Assembly (NCBI GenBank): GCA_024226335.1 | Contig: JAAELY010000499.1 | Span: forward strand, 1 to 60,584 | Length of the DNA stretch: 60,584 nucleotides | Direction: 5' to 3' | Origin: a bacterium | GTDB lineage: Bacteria; Myxococcota_A; UBA9160; SZUA-336 | Shown: one piece after another, positions 16,646 to 25,927 of the stretch | How the letters are laid out: every line of letters begins with the position of its first letter | How positions within the stretch are numbered: position 1 is the stretch's first letter | Notes under the pieces: generated by a model | What the model was told of the DNA's origin: nothing | What the model saw: the letters and a program-made list of their open reading frames with translations, nothing else | Database searches by the model: none | Program-made: the position numbers and the translations under genes

Positions 16646-16715
16646 CCGCAACCCCATTCGCCGGAGATCGGGTCGGAGTACACTGGGGCCCCTCATCCTC
16701 CTGGAGACACTCTTC

Positions 16716-18875
16716 TTGGCACGCCAATCGGTAGGAGTTCTGATCGCTTCTTTGTATTTCGCACTGGCCTGCGGGCAGAGTTCGAGGGACGCCGAGCCAG
16801 TGGTCGAAGTGCCCGTCGATGCAGAAGCTGAAGCGACACCCTTCTCGATCCCCGGCAATATCGATGGCGAGCGCATCGCGTCCGCGGACACAGACACCGA
16901 AGCCGACCAGTGGCTCAGTCATGGGCGTACCTATTCAGAGCAGCGCTTCAGCCCGCTGAAAAAGATCGACCGCAATACCGTCGCGGGGCTCGGGCTGGCC
17001 TGGAGCTACGATCTGGAATCGACGCGCGGCGTAGAAGCGACGCCGATCGTAGTGGATGGAGTCATGTACGTCTCGGCTCCCTGGAGCAAGGTACACGCGC
17101 TCGACGCCGCCACGGGGAAGAAGATCTGGAGTTTCGATCCCGAAGTGCCTCCGGATACCGCCCACAAGGCGTGTTGCGACATCGTCAACCGCGGAGTCGC
17201 CGTCTGGAAGGGATCCGTCTTCGTCGCAACGCTGGATGGACGACTCGTATCGATCGACGCAAAGAACGGGCGCATGAACTGGAGTGTGCAGACCGTCGAC
17301 ACGAAGCGTCCCTATACGATCACGGGTGCACCCCGTGTGGTGAAGGATTTCGTGTTCATCGGAAACGGGGGCGCTGAATTCGGCGTTCGCGGATACATCA
17401 CGGCCTATCACGCCCAGACCGGAGAACAGGCCTGGCGTTTCTACACAGTGCCCGGCAATCCGGCTGAGCCGTTCGAACACTCGGAACTCGAGCGGGCCGC
17501 GAAGACCTGGACCGGCAAGTGGTGGGAAGTCGGGGGCGGCGGAACCGCCTGGGATGCCATGGCGTACGACCCCGATCTCGACCTGCTCTACGTCGGCACA
17601 GGCAACGGTTCTCCGTGGACTCGTTATGCCCGCAGTCCCGGTGGTGGCGACAATCTCTACCTGTCGTCAATTCTCGCCCTGCGTCCCGCGACTGGAAAAC
17701 TCGTCTGGCACTACCAGGTCAACCCGGGAGACAACTGGGACTACACCGCGACGCAACCCATCATCCTGGCGGATCTCGAAATCGAAGGCGAACTCCGCAA
17801 AGTCCTCATGCAGGCGCCGAAGAACGGCTTTTTCTACGTACTGGATCGTGAAACCGGAGGCCTGATCTCCGCCAGACCGTACGTATCCGTCAACTGGGCG
17901 AGCAAGATCGACCCCAAGACCGGCCGCCCGGTCGAAACCGAGATCGCGAACTACGAAAAGGAAGCGCGCAAGATTTCTCCCGCACCCCAGGGCGCACATA
18001 GTTGGCACCCGATGGCGTTCAGTCCCGAGACGGGTCTGGTCTACGTACCCGCGCGAGAGCTACAGGCCTGGTTCATCAACGATCCGAAGTTCCCGGGCGC
18101 ACGCCCGGGCGAGTGGGCGCTGGGAACGGACGTGGACCGGGTGATCGATAAGACGCTGGACTCACCTCCGGAGCCGTCGGGCTTCATTCTCGGCTGGGAC
18201 CCGATCGCCCAACGCGAGGTCTGGCGCGTAGAGCACGAGGATTTCTGGAACGGCGGTGTGCTTGCGACTGCGGGCGGACTCGTCTTTTCAGGCACGGGAG
18301 CGGGTCGCATTGCGGCCTACGACGCTGAAAACGGTCGCACTCTCTGGGAAGTCCATTCGCAGACGGGAGTGATTGCGGCTCCGGTGAGCTATGAGATCGA
18401 CGACGAGCAGTACATCGCTGTGGCCGCGGGTTTTGGGGGTGGAGTCATCGCCGCAGGTCGCGTCGAGAATGCGATCATCAACCGCTACCACAACGAGGGA
18501 CGCATCCTGGCCTTCAAGCTAGGCGGCACCGAAATCATGCCGCAGAATCAGAGCCGCGATCAGACCGTGCCCGCACCTCCGCCAGTCATGATTTCCGCTG
18601 AACAGCTCACGCAGGGCAAGAGCTTGTACAACCGGTTCTGCATGCAGTGTCACGGCTTCGCCGCAGCGTCGAGCTGGCTGACACCCGATCTGCGCTACCT
18701 GAGCCCGGAACGGCACGCCGCTTTCCAGGCGATCGTGCGCGGCGGAATTCTGTCGGGCAAGGGCATGCCCCGATTCGAAGATCTGCTCAGCTCCGAGCAG
18801 GCCGACCTCATCCATGAGTACGTGAACTCAGAAGCGCAGAAGCTCTACGACTCGGAGAGCAAACCGAGCGGCTGA
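16716..18875 (+). CDS. PQQ-dependent alcohol dehydrogenase with C-terminal cytochrome c domain
   Basis: A 719-residue quinohaemoprotein of the type II alcohol dehydrogenase family, oxidising alcohols in the periplasm and passing electrons through an attached haem. The N-terminus is a hydrophobic export signal ending in ALAC (Cys19), possibly a lipid anchor. The eight-bladed propeller carries the vicinal disulfide Cys153-Cys154 (HKACCDIVNRG) that sits over PQQ, GDNLYLSSI and the catalytic aspartate region NWDYT (Asp342). The residue two after this Asp is Thr344, not the extra Asp of lanthanide XoxF/ExaF enzymes, so calcium is expected. The haem motif CMQCH is at 642-646. It starts at TTG 16716 with a GGAGA site. 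Substrate not certain. Confidence 0.9.
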   Translation: MARQSVGVLIASLYFALACGQSSRDAEPVVEVPVDAEAEATPFSIPGNIDGERIASADTDTEADQWLSHGRTYSEQRFSPLKKIDRNTVAGLGLAWSYDLESTRGVEATPIVVDGVMYVSAPWSKVHALDAATGKKIWSFDPEVPPDTAHKACCDIVNRGVAVWKGSVFVATLDGRLVSIDAKNGRMNWSVQTVDTKRPYTITGAPRVVKDFVFIGNGGAEFGVRGYITAYHAQTGEQAWRFYTVPGNPAEPFEHSELERAAKTWTGKWWEVGGGGTAWDAMAYDPDLDLLYVGTGNGSPWTRYARSPGGGDNLYLSSILALRPATGKLVWHYQVNPGDNWDYTATQPIILADLEIEGELRKVLMQAPKNGFFYVLDRETGGLISARPYVSVNWASKIDPKTGRPVETEIANYEKEARKISPAPQGAHSWHPMAFSPETGLVYVPARELQAWFINDPKFPGARPGEWALGTDVDRVIDKTLDSPPEPSGFILGWDPIAQREVWRVEHEDFWNGGVLATAGGLVFSGTGAGRIAAYDAENGRTLWEVHSQTGVIAAPVSYEIDDEQYIAVAAGFGGGVIAAGRVENAIINRYHNEGRILAFKLGGTEIMPQNQSRDQTVPAPPPVMISAEQLTQGKSLYNRFCMQCHGFAAASSWLTPDLRYLSPERHAAFQAIVRGGILSGKGMPRFEDLLSSEQADLIHEYVNSEAQKLYDSESKPSG

Positions 18876-18880
18876 GGACG

Positions 18881-18899
18881 GCCCGCGAAAAATGCGGGC
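18881..18899. terminator. terminator-like hairpin between convergent genes
   Basis: GCCCGC (18881-18886) pairs with GCGGGC (18894-18899) around an A-rich seven-base loop, between the stops of the PQQ dehydrogenase and the second RND pump. No long T-tract; it could act in both directions. Confidence 0.45.
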
Positions 18900-18902
18900 A
18901 GC

Positions 18903-21900
18903 TCAGGTAGCGGATGCAGGCTGCTCAGAGGTCGCTGTGTCGCGCGAGGATCGCCGCATGAATCGCGTGAGATCCTCGACGATCAAACAGCCGCACGGCA
19001 CCAGAAACAGTGTGATCGCCGTAGCGGCCACCACTCCGAAGGCCAGCGAGATCGCGATCGGAACCACGAAGTAGGTCGCCTCGGATGCGCTGAAGATCAG
19101 CGGCAAAAGACCTGTAAAGGTCGTCGCAGAGGTCAGAAAAACGGCGCGGAAGCGCTTCATACCCGCCGAACGAACCGCATCCGATAGCACGAGCCCTCTC
19201 GCCCGTTCGCGATTGATGAAGTCGACCAGCACCAGGCTGTCGTTCACGACGACACCTGCGAGTGCGACGATTCCCAGGAGCGAGAAGAACACCAGATTCC
19301 AGCCCATGATGAAATGCCCGATGATCGCGCCGACCGCGCCAAAGGGAATCGCGGCCATGATCACGAGCGGCTGCACGTAGGAACGCAGCGGGATCGCCAG
19401 CAGGGTGTAGATGACCAGGAGCGCGAGCACGGCACCGCGGAACAGTCCTGTGAGGGCCTTGCTGCGCTCGCGCTGCTCACCCTCGAGGGAGTGCGTGAGA
19501 CCGGGGTATTTCTTCAGGATCTTCGGCAACGGCCCGGTGAGCACGCTCTTCATGATTTCTTCCGGCGTGACGGTCGTGCGGTCGATATCGGCAGTCACTT
19601 TCAGAACCCGTTTGCCATTGTTGCGGCGAATCGTCGCAAAGCCACGGCCCAGTTCCGCGCGGGCCACCGCACCGATCGGAATCTCGGTACCGTCGGGCGT
19701 ACGGATGCGCATGTTCTCCAGGTTGCCCAGTGAGCGCCGCTCTTCTTCGGGATAGCGGAGCATCACGCGCACATCGTCCGTGCCGCGTTGGATGCGCTGA
19801 ACCTCGACGCCGTAAAAAGCCGTTCGCACTTGCCGGGCCAGATCGTTGAACGTGATCCCGAGTGGCTCGGCCTCCGGGAGCAGCGAGAGCCTCACCTCCT
19901 GCTTCCCGGGTCGAAAGGAATCCGCGATGTCGAACACACCCTCGTATCCTGCGAGCGCGGTGCGCAACTCTTGTGCCGCAGCTTCTAAATCCTGGGCATT
20001 GTCCGAACTGAGCTGAATGCCAAAGGCATCGCCCGCGTGCATGGTGAAGGCTTCGAATTTCAACTCGACGGCGTCGGTAATCGGTCCCGTGAGGTCCCGC
20101 CAGACCTGAGTGACCTCGCGAGTCTTGACGTCGCGCTCGTTCCAGGGCGCGATTTCCACGACCACCTGGGCGAGGTGAGTTCCGCCCCCTCCTTCGCCAC
20201 TTCGACGCGGGCCGTCGCGCCCCACCTGCTTTCCAATCGATGACAGCACGTGGCGAACCATCGCCCCTTCGCTTTCATCTTCCAGTTTCACCCGCGTGGC
20301 TTCCGCGGCGCTTTCAATTTTTCGAACCGCCGCTTCCGTGGTTTCCAGCGGTGTACCCTGTGGCATCGTCAGCGTGGCGTAGATGCGATCACCCTCGATT
20401 CCGGGAAAGAACTGAAACGCCATGCGCCCACTCGCGAATAGCGATGCTGTAAGAACGACGACGCCCAGCGCAACCGATAGGGCCAGGTAGCGCCAGTGAA
20501 GAACCCACTCGAGCGCCGGTTGGTAGTAGCCCGCCACAAAGGCTTCGAAGCCGCCTGATACACGGTCCTGGATCTCGGCCCAACGGCCCCTTCGTTCGGA
20601 CCGAGAACTTTTGTGGCGACGCGCGAGATGCGCCGGCAGGATCAGTTGTGCTTCGACCAGTGACATGATCAGGCACAGGATCACCGTGCCCCCGAGGACC
20701 GTGAAGAACTGGCCCATGCGCCCGGGCACGAAGATCAGTGGAGAAAACGCGGCGATCGTCGTCAAGACACCGAAGATCACCGGAATGGAAACCGCGCTCG
20801 TGCCGTCGATGACCGACGTCCGCAACTCGCTACCGGCCTGTTCATGTGCGTAGACGCTCTCACCCACGACGATCGCATCGTCGACCACGATCCCCAGCAC
20901 CAGAATGAAGCCCATGATGGCCAGCGTGCTGATGGCGTAACCGAAAGCAGGAAAGAGCATGACCGCACCGAGCATCGAAATCGGGATCCCAGCTGCAACC
21001 CAGACGGCGATCCGGAAGCGCAGAAGCAGAGCCAGGACCAACAACACGAAGGCGAGTCCCCCGGATGCGTTGCGCAGCAGCGCATCCACGCGATCGCGCA
21101 AACTCTCGGCTTCGTCGCTCCAGATGGTCAACTCGATGCCTTCGGGCATGCGTGTGCGAGCCTGCTCGACGTAGGCCTTCACGGTCGCTGCTACCTCGAG
21201 GATGTCCTCTTCCCCGATGCGATTGACCTGGACCATGACGGCGGGTTTGCCGTCGAAGAAGGCGCGAATATCGTCGTCACGAAAGCCATCGCGAACAGTC
21301 GCGATGTCGCCGAGATTGACGGAGGTGCCATCCGAGCGGGTCAGGACCACGATCGAAGCGAACTCCGCACCGCGGTACGCCTGTCCCTTGGAGCGCAAGA
21401 GGATTTCGCCGCCTTCGGTCTTGACCGAACCTCCGGGCAAGTCGAGTGAAGAAGAGCGAACCGCCGCCGCGACCTGCTCGAAATTCAGACCGTGCCGACG
21501 CAGCATCTGTTCGGACACTTCGATCGAAATCTCGTACGGCCGGACATAGCTCAATTCGACCTGCGAGACACCCGGAAGCGCGGCGATCTCGTCGCGCATC
21601 GTCTGGCCGATGACCTTGAGGGAGCGTTCATCTGCATCGCCCGAGATCGCGATGCGCAACACGTCACCCAATAAGACCAGATACGACACGACCGGCTTTT
21701 CCGCTTCGGCGGGCAGGGTCGAAACATTGCTGATGCGGCCTTCGATCTCCGAGAGTGCCCAGTTCGAATCGGTTCCTTCCACGAGTTCGATGTTCAGGAC
21801 ACAGGTTCCCTCGACCGCAATCGTACTCACCCGATCGATATGGGGCGTGCCATCGATCGCATCCTCGAGGCGGATGCAGACGGCCTGCTCGACTTCTTCC

Positions 21901-22070
21901 GGGGATGCGCCAAGGTGGGAAACGCTGACCTGCACCACCTCGGTGTCCATGCTGGGAAACTCTTCCTGACGGATCGAAAACAGCGAGAGCCCGCCACCGA
22001 TCAACAGCACCGCCATCAGCAGGTTCGCAGCGACGGGATTGTCGACGAACCAGGTGATGATCCGTCTCAA
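18903..22070 (-). CDS. RND efflux pump permease (second system)
   Basis: A 1055-residue RND transporter with the usual two-fold layout: TM1 (ITWFVDNPVAANLLMAVLLIGG), a periplasmic half, a TM2-6 bundle containing GIVVDDAIVVGESV, a second periplasmic half and a final TM bundle containing GVVVNDSLVLVDF. The paired acids in TM4 are typical of the proton relay. The start is taken as TTG 22070, which overlaps the adaptor stop (TTGA) and follows GGGGAGGA; the frame is open upstream but runs inside the adaptor gene. It differs clearly from the pump at 5208-8282. No outer-membrane channel gene is adjacent. Substrate unknown. Confidence 0.92.
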   Translation of the reverse strand: MRRIITWFVDNPVAANLLMAVLLIGGGLSLFSIRQEEFPSMDTEVVQVSVSHLGASPEEVEQAVCIRLEDAIDGTPHIDRVSTIAVEGTCVLNIELVEGTDSNWALSEIEGRISNVSTLPAEAEKPVVSYLVLLGDVLRIAISGDADERSLKVIGQTMRDEIAALPGVSQVELSYVRPYEISIEVSEQMLRRHGLNFEQVAAAVRSSSLDLPGGSVKTEGGEILLRSKGQAYRGAEFASIVVLTRSDGTSVNLGDIATVRDGFRDDDIRAFFDGKPAVMVQVNRIGEEDILEVAATVKAYVEQARTRMPEGIELTIWSDEAESLRDRVDALLRNASGGLAFVLLVLALLLRFRIAVWVAAGIPISMLGAVMLFPAFGYAISTLAIMGFILVLGIVVDDAIVVGESVYAHEQAGSELRTSVIDGTSAVSIPVIFGVLTTIAAFSPLIFVPGRMGQFFTVLGGTVILCLIMSLVEAQLILPAHLARRHKSSRSERRGRWAEIQDRVSGGFEAFVAGYYQPALEWVLHWRYLALSVALGVVVLTASLFASGRMAFQFFPGIEGDRIYATLTMPQGTPLETTEAAVRKIESAAEATRVKLEDESEGAMVRHVLSSIGKQVGRDGPRRSGEGGGGTHLAQVVVEIAPWNERDVKTREVTQVWRDLTGPITDAVELKFEAFTMHAGDAFGIQLSSDNAQDLEAAAQELRTALAGYEGVFDIADSFRPGKQEVRLSLLPEAEPLGITFNDLARQVRTAFYGVEVQRIQRGTDDVRVMLRYPEEERRSLGNLENMRIRTPDGTEIPIGAVARAELGRGFATIRRNNGKRVLKVTADIDRTTVTPEEIMKSVLTGPLPKILKKYPGLTHSLEGEQRERSKALTGLFRGAVLALLVIYTLLAIPLRSYVQPLVIMAAIPFGAVGAIIGHFIMGWNLVFFSLLGIVALAGVVVNDSLVLVDFINRERARGLVLSDAVRSAGMKRFRAVFLTSATTFTGLLPLIFSASEATYFVVPIAISLAFGVVAATAITLFLVPCGCLIVEDLTRFMRRSSRDTATSEQPASAT

Positions 22071-23230
22071 GCGCCATCCTCCCCGGCTTCGGCACCGACC
22101 GGCAACACGCTCATACCGTCGACAGGCGCCGGAATCGAGGAGATACAAACGCGCTCACCGTCTTTGAGACCGCTGCGCAACAGGACCTGCTCACCGTCGA
22201 TTCGCAGCACTTCCACAGCCCGGAAACGCAGGCGGTTCTCGTCGTCGAGTACCAACACGCGTTCATCGTTCAATAGCGCCTGGCGCGGAACTGCCGCTAC
22301 ATCGGTCGCAACCCGACCGGTGATTCGCGCTTGCACGAAGAGCCCGACAGGTAGCGGCGACTGAACCTGAGTCTGCGTATTGGGAACACGGGCGACGATA
22401 TTGACCAGACGACTCTTGGAATCAATTTCGCCCTCGGTGCGCACGATGCGACCGACCCAGGTGCGAAGCTGGCCTGCGAAACTCGCGGAAAGCGTGACCT
22501 CGGGAAGCAGGTCTTCTGCAGGGGGAACTCGCGACCAGAGAGGCAGCTCGAGGTAGGCGAGTTGCGAATCCGCGATCGGCAGTCTTACCTCGACGAAGTC
22601 AGTCGCGTACAAAGTCGCATAGGACTGACCGCGATTCGCGAACTGCCCGACGTCGACATGCTCTTCTCGAACCCGGCCGTCGAACGGTGCCGGAACCTCC
22701 GTTCGGTCGAGGTCGCGCTGAGCTTGTTCGAGAGCTACGCGTGCTTCGCTCGCGCCGGCCTCGGCCACCTGGGAGGTGCGTTCCGCATCGTCGAGTGCCG
22801 CACGACTCACCACGTTTCGTTCTTTCAGGTTGCGCTGGCGTGCGAGCGTCTGGCGTGCGTGTTTCAGTTCACCGCGAGTCCGAGCCAATGCGGCACGTGA
22901 GCGTGTGACGTTCGCCTCGTAGTCGGTGCGATCAATGCGCAGCAGCGCTTCGCCCTTCTCGAAGTAGCCGCCGGAAACCAGTTTCGGCGAGGTCCAGACG
23001 ACCCGGCCGGAGACCTCGGGGATCAACTCGCTTTCGGTGCGAGGTGCCACAGTCCCCTGCGAACGCACTTCGAGTTGCACGGTCCGGTTTTCGACGAGCG
23101 CAACTCGCACGGAGCGAAGCTGGCGCTCAGTCGGGCGACCTTCTACGGGTGATGAGGTCGCGACGACGATCGCAGCCAGAACACAGAAGGCACCAAACAC
23201 GGCGACGGGAAGGATGACTCGGGAATTCAT
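22067..23230 (-). CDS. RND efflux periplasmic adaptor (second system)
   Basis: A 387-residue membrane-fusion protein with an N-terminal signal anchor (about 6-25), barrel-sandwich halves around GRVVWTSPKLVSGGYFEKGE and PAPFDGRVREEHVDVG, a coiled-coil hairpin (about 105-165) and beta-barrel and membrane-proximal domains. It starts at ATG 23230, overlaps the upstream regulator gene by four bases (ATGA) and overlaps the pump start. The gene order regulator-adaptor-pump in overlapping frames indicates one operon. Confidence 0.9.
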   Translation of the reverse strand: MNSRVILPVAVFGAFCVLAAIVVATSSPVEGRPTERQLRSVRVALVENRTVQLEVRSQGTVAPRTESELIPEVSGRVVWTSPKLVSGGYFEKGEALLRIDRTDYEANVTRSRAALARTRGELKHARQTLARQRNLKERNVVSRAALDDAERTSQVAEAGASEARVALEQAQRDLDRTEVPAPFDGRVREEHVDVGQFANRGQSYATLYATDFVEVRLPIADSQLAYLELPLWSRVPPAEDLLPEVTLSASFAGQLRTWVGRIVRTEGEIDSKSRLVNIVARVPNTQTQVQSPLPVGLFVQARITGRVATDVAAVPRQALLNDERVLVLDDENRLRFRAVEVLRIDGEQVLLRSGLKDGERVCISSIPAPVDGMSVLPVGAEAGEDGA

Positions 23231-24021
23231 GGGAGGGCTCCTGCGCTCGTGCGTCGCGGCAACGCGGCGTTTTCTCGGGAGGTTTCGAGCACCTGGCGGA
23301 CGCTTGCGCGGAAACGCGTCCAGATCTGATGCACCGCTTCATAACCGGCCAGTCCATCGCGCGTCTCTAGCGCGTGCGAGAACGCTTCGATGTGCGCTTT
23401 CACATCGACGAAACCCGCGAGCATGATCTGATGCGTCGCCGCCGAGTTCTGCCCGTCCACTCCCCCAGCGCGAGCACTCTCACGGACCGCCTCGAGACGT
23501 GACAAGATTTCCGTGCGCAGATCCCGTCGCACAATGCGCATCACCAGATTGTCGGTCGCGTCCATGAACGCATGGGCGAAGTCGTGAACGATCTGGTGCA
23601 TCTGCTCGTGTTCGAGGTCGGGGCTGCCGAGTTTTGCGATCAACTCCTCGACGCGCTCCAGCTTTTCGGACTCGGCCCGTTCAATGGTCATGCGCACGTT
23701 CGCGGCCACCAGCGCACCGACCACCTCCAGGACCTGATCCACGAGGTTCGGGTCGGGCGGGCTCTCGAGTTCTATCAGGTGCCCGATCACTTCGAGACTC
23801 GATTCGCCCAGCGGTTGCACGCGAGCGCCTCCCGGCTGAATCGCGACCATGCCCATCTGCTCGAGTTTCTTCAGAGCGATCCGGGCCACGCCGCGCGTCG
23901 TCTCGAAGCGCGAAGCCAGTTCCCGCTCCGACGGAAGTCGCTCCCCGGCCCGATACTGACCGCGCAAAACCTCTTCGCGCAACACTCGCGTGACGTCTTC
24001 TGTCCTGCTGATTTCGCTCAA
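23227..24021 (-). CDS. GntR/FadR-family transcriptional regulator
   Basis: A 264-residue regulator with an N-terminal winged helix (EVLRGQYRAGERLPSERELA, then RFETTRGVARIALKKLEQMG) and a helical C-terminal ligand domain of the FCD type. It heads the second RND operon and is the likely controller of it. TTG 24021 is chosen because it starts just before the helix-turn-helix and follows an AGGA site; the frame stays open to ATG 24336, but that would cross the operator region and overlap the divergent gene. Two TGG-N5-CCA half-site pairs upstream fit autoregulation. The effector is unknown. Confidence 0.85.
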   Translation of the reverse strand: MSEISRTEDVTRVLREEVLRGQYRAGERLPSERELASRFETTRGVARIALKKLEQMGMVAIQPGGARVQPLGESSLEVIGHLIELESPPDPNLVDQVLEVVGALVAANVRMTIERAESEKLERVEELIAKLGSPDLEHEQMHQIVHDFAHAFMDATDNLVMRIVRRDLRTEILSRLEAVRESARAGGVDGQNSAATHQIMLAGFVDVKAHIEAFSHALETRDGLAGYEAVHQIWTRFRASVRQVLETSRENAALPRRTSAGALP

Positions 24022-24066
24022 GTGACCGATTTTCCTGACTTTTCTGTTTCCTGGAGCTTCTGGCAC

Positions 24067-24095
24067 TTTGGACCCGCCAAATTGGGAGTACCAGA
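24067..24095. promoter_or_regulatory. tandem FadR-type operator candidates
   Basis: TTTGG-ACCCG-CCAAA (24067-24081) is a perfect inverted repeat, and ATTGG-GAGTA-CCAGA (24081-24095) is a second TGG-N5-CCA element. Their centres are 14 bases apart, and they lie 46-74 bases upstream of the regulator's TTG. FadR-subfamily GntR proteins commonly bind TGG/CCA-type palindromes. Binding here is an inference. Confidence 0.5.
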
Positions 24096-24218
24096 TTGGA
24101 CCCCCTATGTTTAGCACGTCTTCACCTCTTCGCTGGTTTCCACCAGGTAAAGCTGTGTGAAGCCTCGAGTGAAGGCCTGAGCAACGGATCGAGCTCCCTC
24201 GGAGGGCGGCTACAAAAA

Positions 24219-24232
24219 TAGAACGTGTTCTA
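24219..24232. promoter_or_regulatory. TetR/KstR-like palindromic operator
   Basis: TAGAACGTGTTCTA is a perfect 14-base palindrome 49-62 bases upstream of the nitronate-monooxygenase-family start. A TAGTAT hexamer at 24231-24236 could be a -10 element overlapped by it. The palindrome fits TNNAACNNGTTNNA, the motif known for the actinobacterial steroid-catabolism repressor KstR. The regulator here is unknown and need not be KstR. Confidence 0.55.
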
Positions 24233-24280
24233 GTATGCTGCTCCGAGCCTTCGAACGGCCATCGCCCAGGGAGAACGAGC

Positions 24281-25402
24281 ATGCGAACCCCAATCTGTGA
24301 CCAACTCGGGATCGAGTTCCCGATCTTTGCTTTCACCCACTGCCGCGACGTGGTCGCCGCCGTCAGTCAGGCCGGAGGACTCGGCGTGCTGGGCGCAGTC
24401 GGCTTTACGCCCGAACAACTCGAAATCGAGTGCAAGTGGATCGACGAACACGTCGGTGACAAGCCCTACGGTGTCGACATCGTCATTCCGGGCAAGTACG
24501 AAGGCATGGACGAACTCGACCCGGCCAAGCTCGAAGAGCAGCTCAAGGCCGCCATCCCCGCCCAGCATCGCGAGTTCGCAGCGAAGCTACTGAGCGACTA
24601 CGGCGTTCCCGAACTTCCCCCGGAAGACAAACACCACGAGCTTCTGGGCTGGACGGCCGCCACGGCTTCCCCGCAGGTGGACATCGCGTTGCAACATCCG
24701 AAGGTGCGGCTGATCGCAAATGCGCTGGGCACGCCTCCCGACGATGTCATCAAACGCGTCCAGGATTCGGGAAGATTGATCGCGGCACTCTGTGGTCGAG
24801 CCGACCAGGCGTTGAAGCACAAGGCCGCGGGGATCGACATCATCATCGCTCAGGGCTACGAAGGTGGAGGACACACCGGCGAGATTGGCAGCGTCGTACT
24901 CTGGCCGCAGGTCATCGATGCAGTGGCTCCCACGCCTGTGCTGGCGGCCGGGGGAATCGGAACGGGACGTCAGATTGCAGCCGCGCTTTCCATGGGTGCG
25001 GCCGGAGCCTGGACGGGATCACTGTGGTTGACGGTCGAAGAAGCCGAGTGCCCGCCCGAGCAGATGGACTCCTACCTGGAGGCGACGAGTCGCGACACGG
25101 TTCGCTCGCGCTCGTTCACGGGCAAGCCGTGTCGAATGCTGCGCAACGAATGGACCGCGGCCTGGGAAAACCCCGACAACCCCGACCCACTGGGCATGCC
25201 GTTGCAGGGGATGGTGACCATGGACGCGGTACAGCGCACTCACAAGTACGCGAAGTCCGCACAGAAGGTCGCGTTCAACCCCGTGGGTCAGATCGTGGGT
25301 TCGATGAACGACCTCAAATCCGTGCGCGAATTGATGGTGGAACTGGTGACGGAGTGCCTCGACTCCTTCGAAAGAGTGCAAAAGCTACTGCCGACGGAGT
25401 AA
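24281..25402 (+). CDS. nitronate monooxygenase family flavoprotein
   Basis: A 373-residue FMN TIM-barrel protein of the nitronate monooxygenase/2-nitropropane dioxygenase family. The N-terminal DQLGIEFPI and AVSQAGGLGVLGA segments, the central AAGIDIIIAQGYEGGGHTGE and the phosphate-binding VLAAGGIGTGRQIAAALSMGA are characteristic. Members often act in acyl-CoA or nitroalkane metabolism; one mycobacterial relative takes part in steroid ring degradation. It starts at ATG 24281 behind a GGAGAA site and is monocistronic, facing a flavin reductase gene. The specific substrate cannot be assigned. Confidence 0.85.
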   Translation: MRTPICDQLGIEFPIFAFTHCRDVVAAVSQAGGLGVLGAVGFTPEQLEIECKWIDEHVGDKPYGVDIVIPGKYEGMDELDPAKLEEQLKAAIPAQHREFAAKLLSDYGVPELPPEDKHHELLGWTAATASPQVDIALQHPKVRLIANALGTPPDDVIKRVQDSGRLIAALCGRADQALKHKAAGIDIIIAQGYEGGGHTGEIGSVVLWPQVIDAVAPTPVLAAGGIGTGRQIAAALSMGAAGAWTGSLWLTVEEAECPPEQMDSYLEATSRDTVRSRSFTGKPCRMLRNEWTAAWENPDNPDPLGMPLQGMVTMDAVQRTHKYAKSAQKVAFNPVGQIVGSMNDLKSVRELMVELVTECLDSFERVQKLLPTE

Positions 25403-25403
25403 C

Positions 25404-25415
25404 CGCGAATTCGCG
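25404..25415. repeat. perfect 12-bp palindrome between convergent genes
   Basis: CGCGAATTCGCG lies just after the TAA of the nitronate-monooxygenase-family gene and before the stop of the flavin reductase. It has no loop, so it is a poor terminator; it may be chance. Confidence 0.3.
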
Positions 25416-25442
25416 CGCAAAGACCGGCGACGGCTTTCCCGC

Positions 25443-25919
25443 TCACACCAGGCCGCGATAGGCTCCGCGGAAGTAGACCAGCGGATCGCTTTCGCTGATT
25501 TCGGCGGCCTCGACCAACCCGATGTAAACGATGTGGTCACCCGCTTCGACGGCGCGCTCGACGCGACAGTCCAGATAGGCGAGCGCATCGGGGATCCTCG
25601 GACAGCCGGTCGCCCCGGGCGGACAGTCCAGACCCTCAAAGCGGCTCGCCTCTTTCGATTTGCTCGCGAAAAGATTCGAAACCCCGTCCTGATTCGCGGC
25701 CAGCACGCTCACCTGAAAGACCTTCGAGTCCCGGATCATGGCGTGGGTTCGCGAGCCCTTGTCCGCACAGATCAGGACCAGCGGGGGATCCAGGCTGACC
25801 GACGCGAACGCGGAAACGGTCATGCCATGCCGTTCTCCGTCGAGTTGCGACGTGACGACCGTAACGCCGCTGGCAAAGCTCGCGAGTGTCTGTCGAAATA
25901 CTTCGGGATCGATGCTCAT
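25443..25919 (-). CDS. flavin reductase-like domain protein
   Basis: A 158-residue protein of the HpaC/NTAB flavin reductase family, which supplies reduced FMN/FAD to a partner monooxygenase. The segments RQTLASFASGVTVVT, MTVSAFASVSLDPPLVL and a HAMIRDSKVFQVSVLA strand-helix are typical, as is the C-terminal LVYFRGAY. It starts at ATG 25919, eight bases after the stop of the monohaem protein gene, so it is probably the last gene of the leftward array. A reductase role with the convergent nitronate-monooxygenase-family protein is possible but only by neighbourhood. Confidence 0.87.
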   Translation of the reverse strand: MSIDPEVFRQTLASFASGVTVVTSQLDGERHGMTVSAFASVSLDPPLVLICADKGSRTHAMIRDSKVFQVSVLAANQDGVSNLFASKSKEASRFEGLDCPPGATGCPRIPDALAYLDCRVERAVEAGDHIVYIGLVEAAEISESDPLVYFRGAYRGLV

Positions 25920-25927
25920 GGAGTTCC

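Noticed and set aside
25404-25415. CGCGAATTCGCG as a transcription terminator
   Set aside because: It has no loop and no T-tract. It could be chance and is kept only as a repeat entry.
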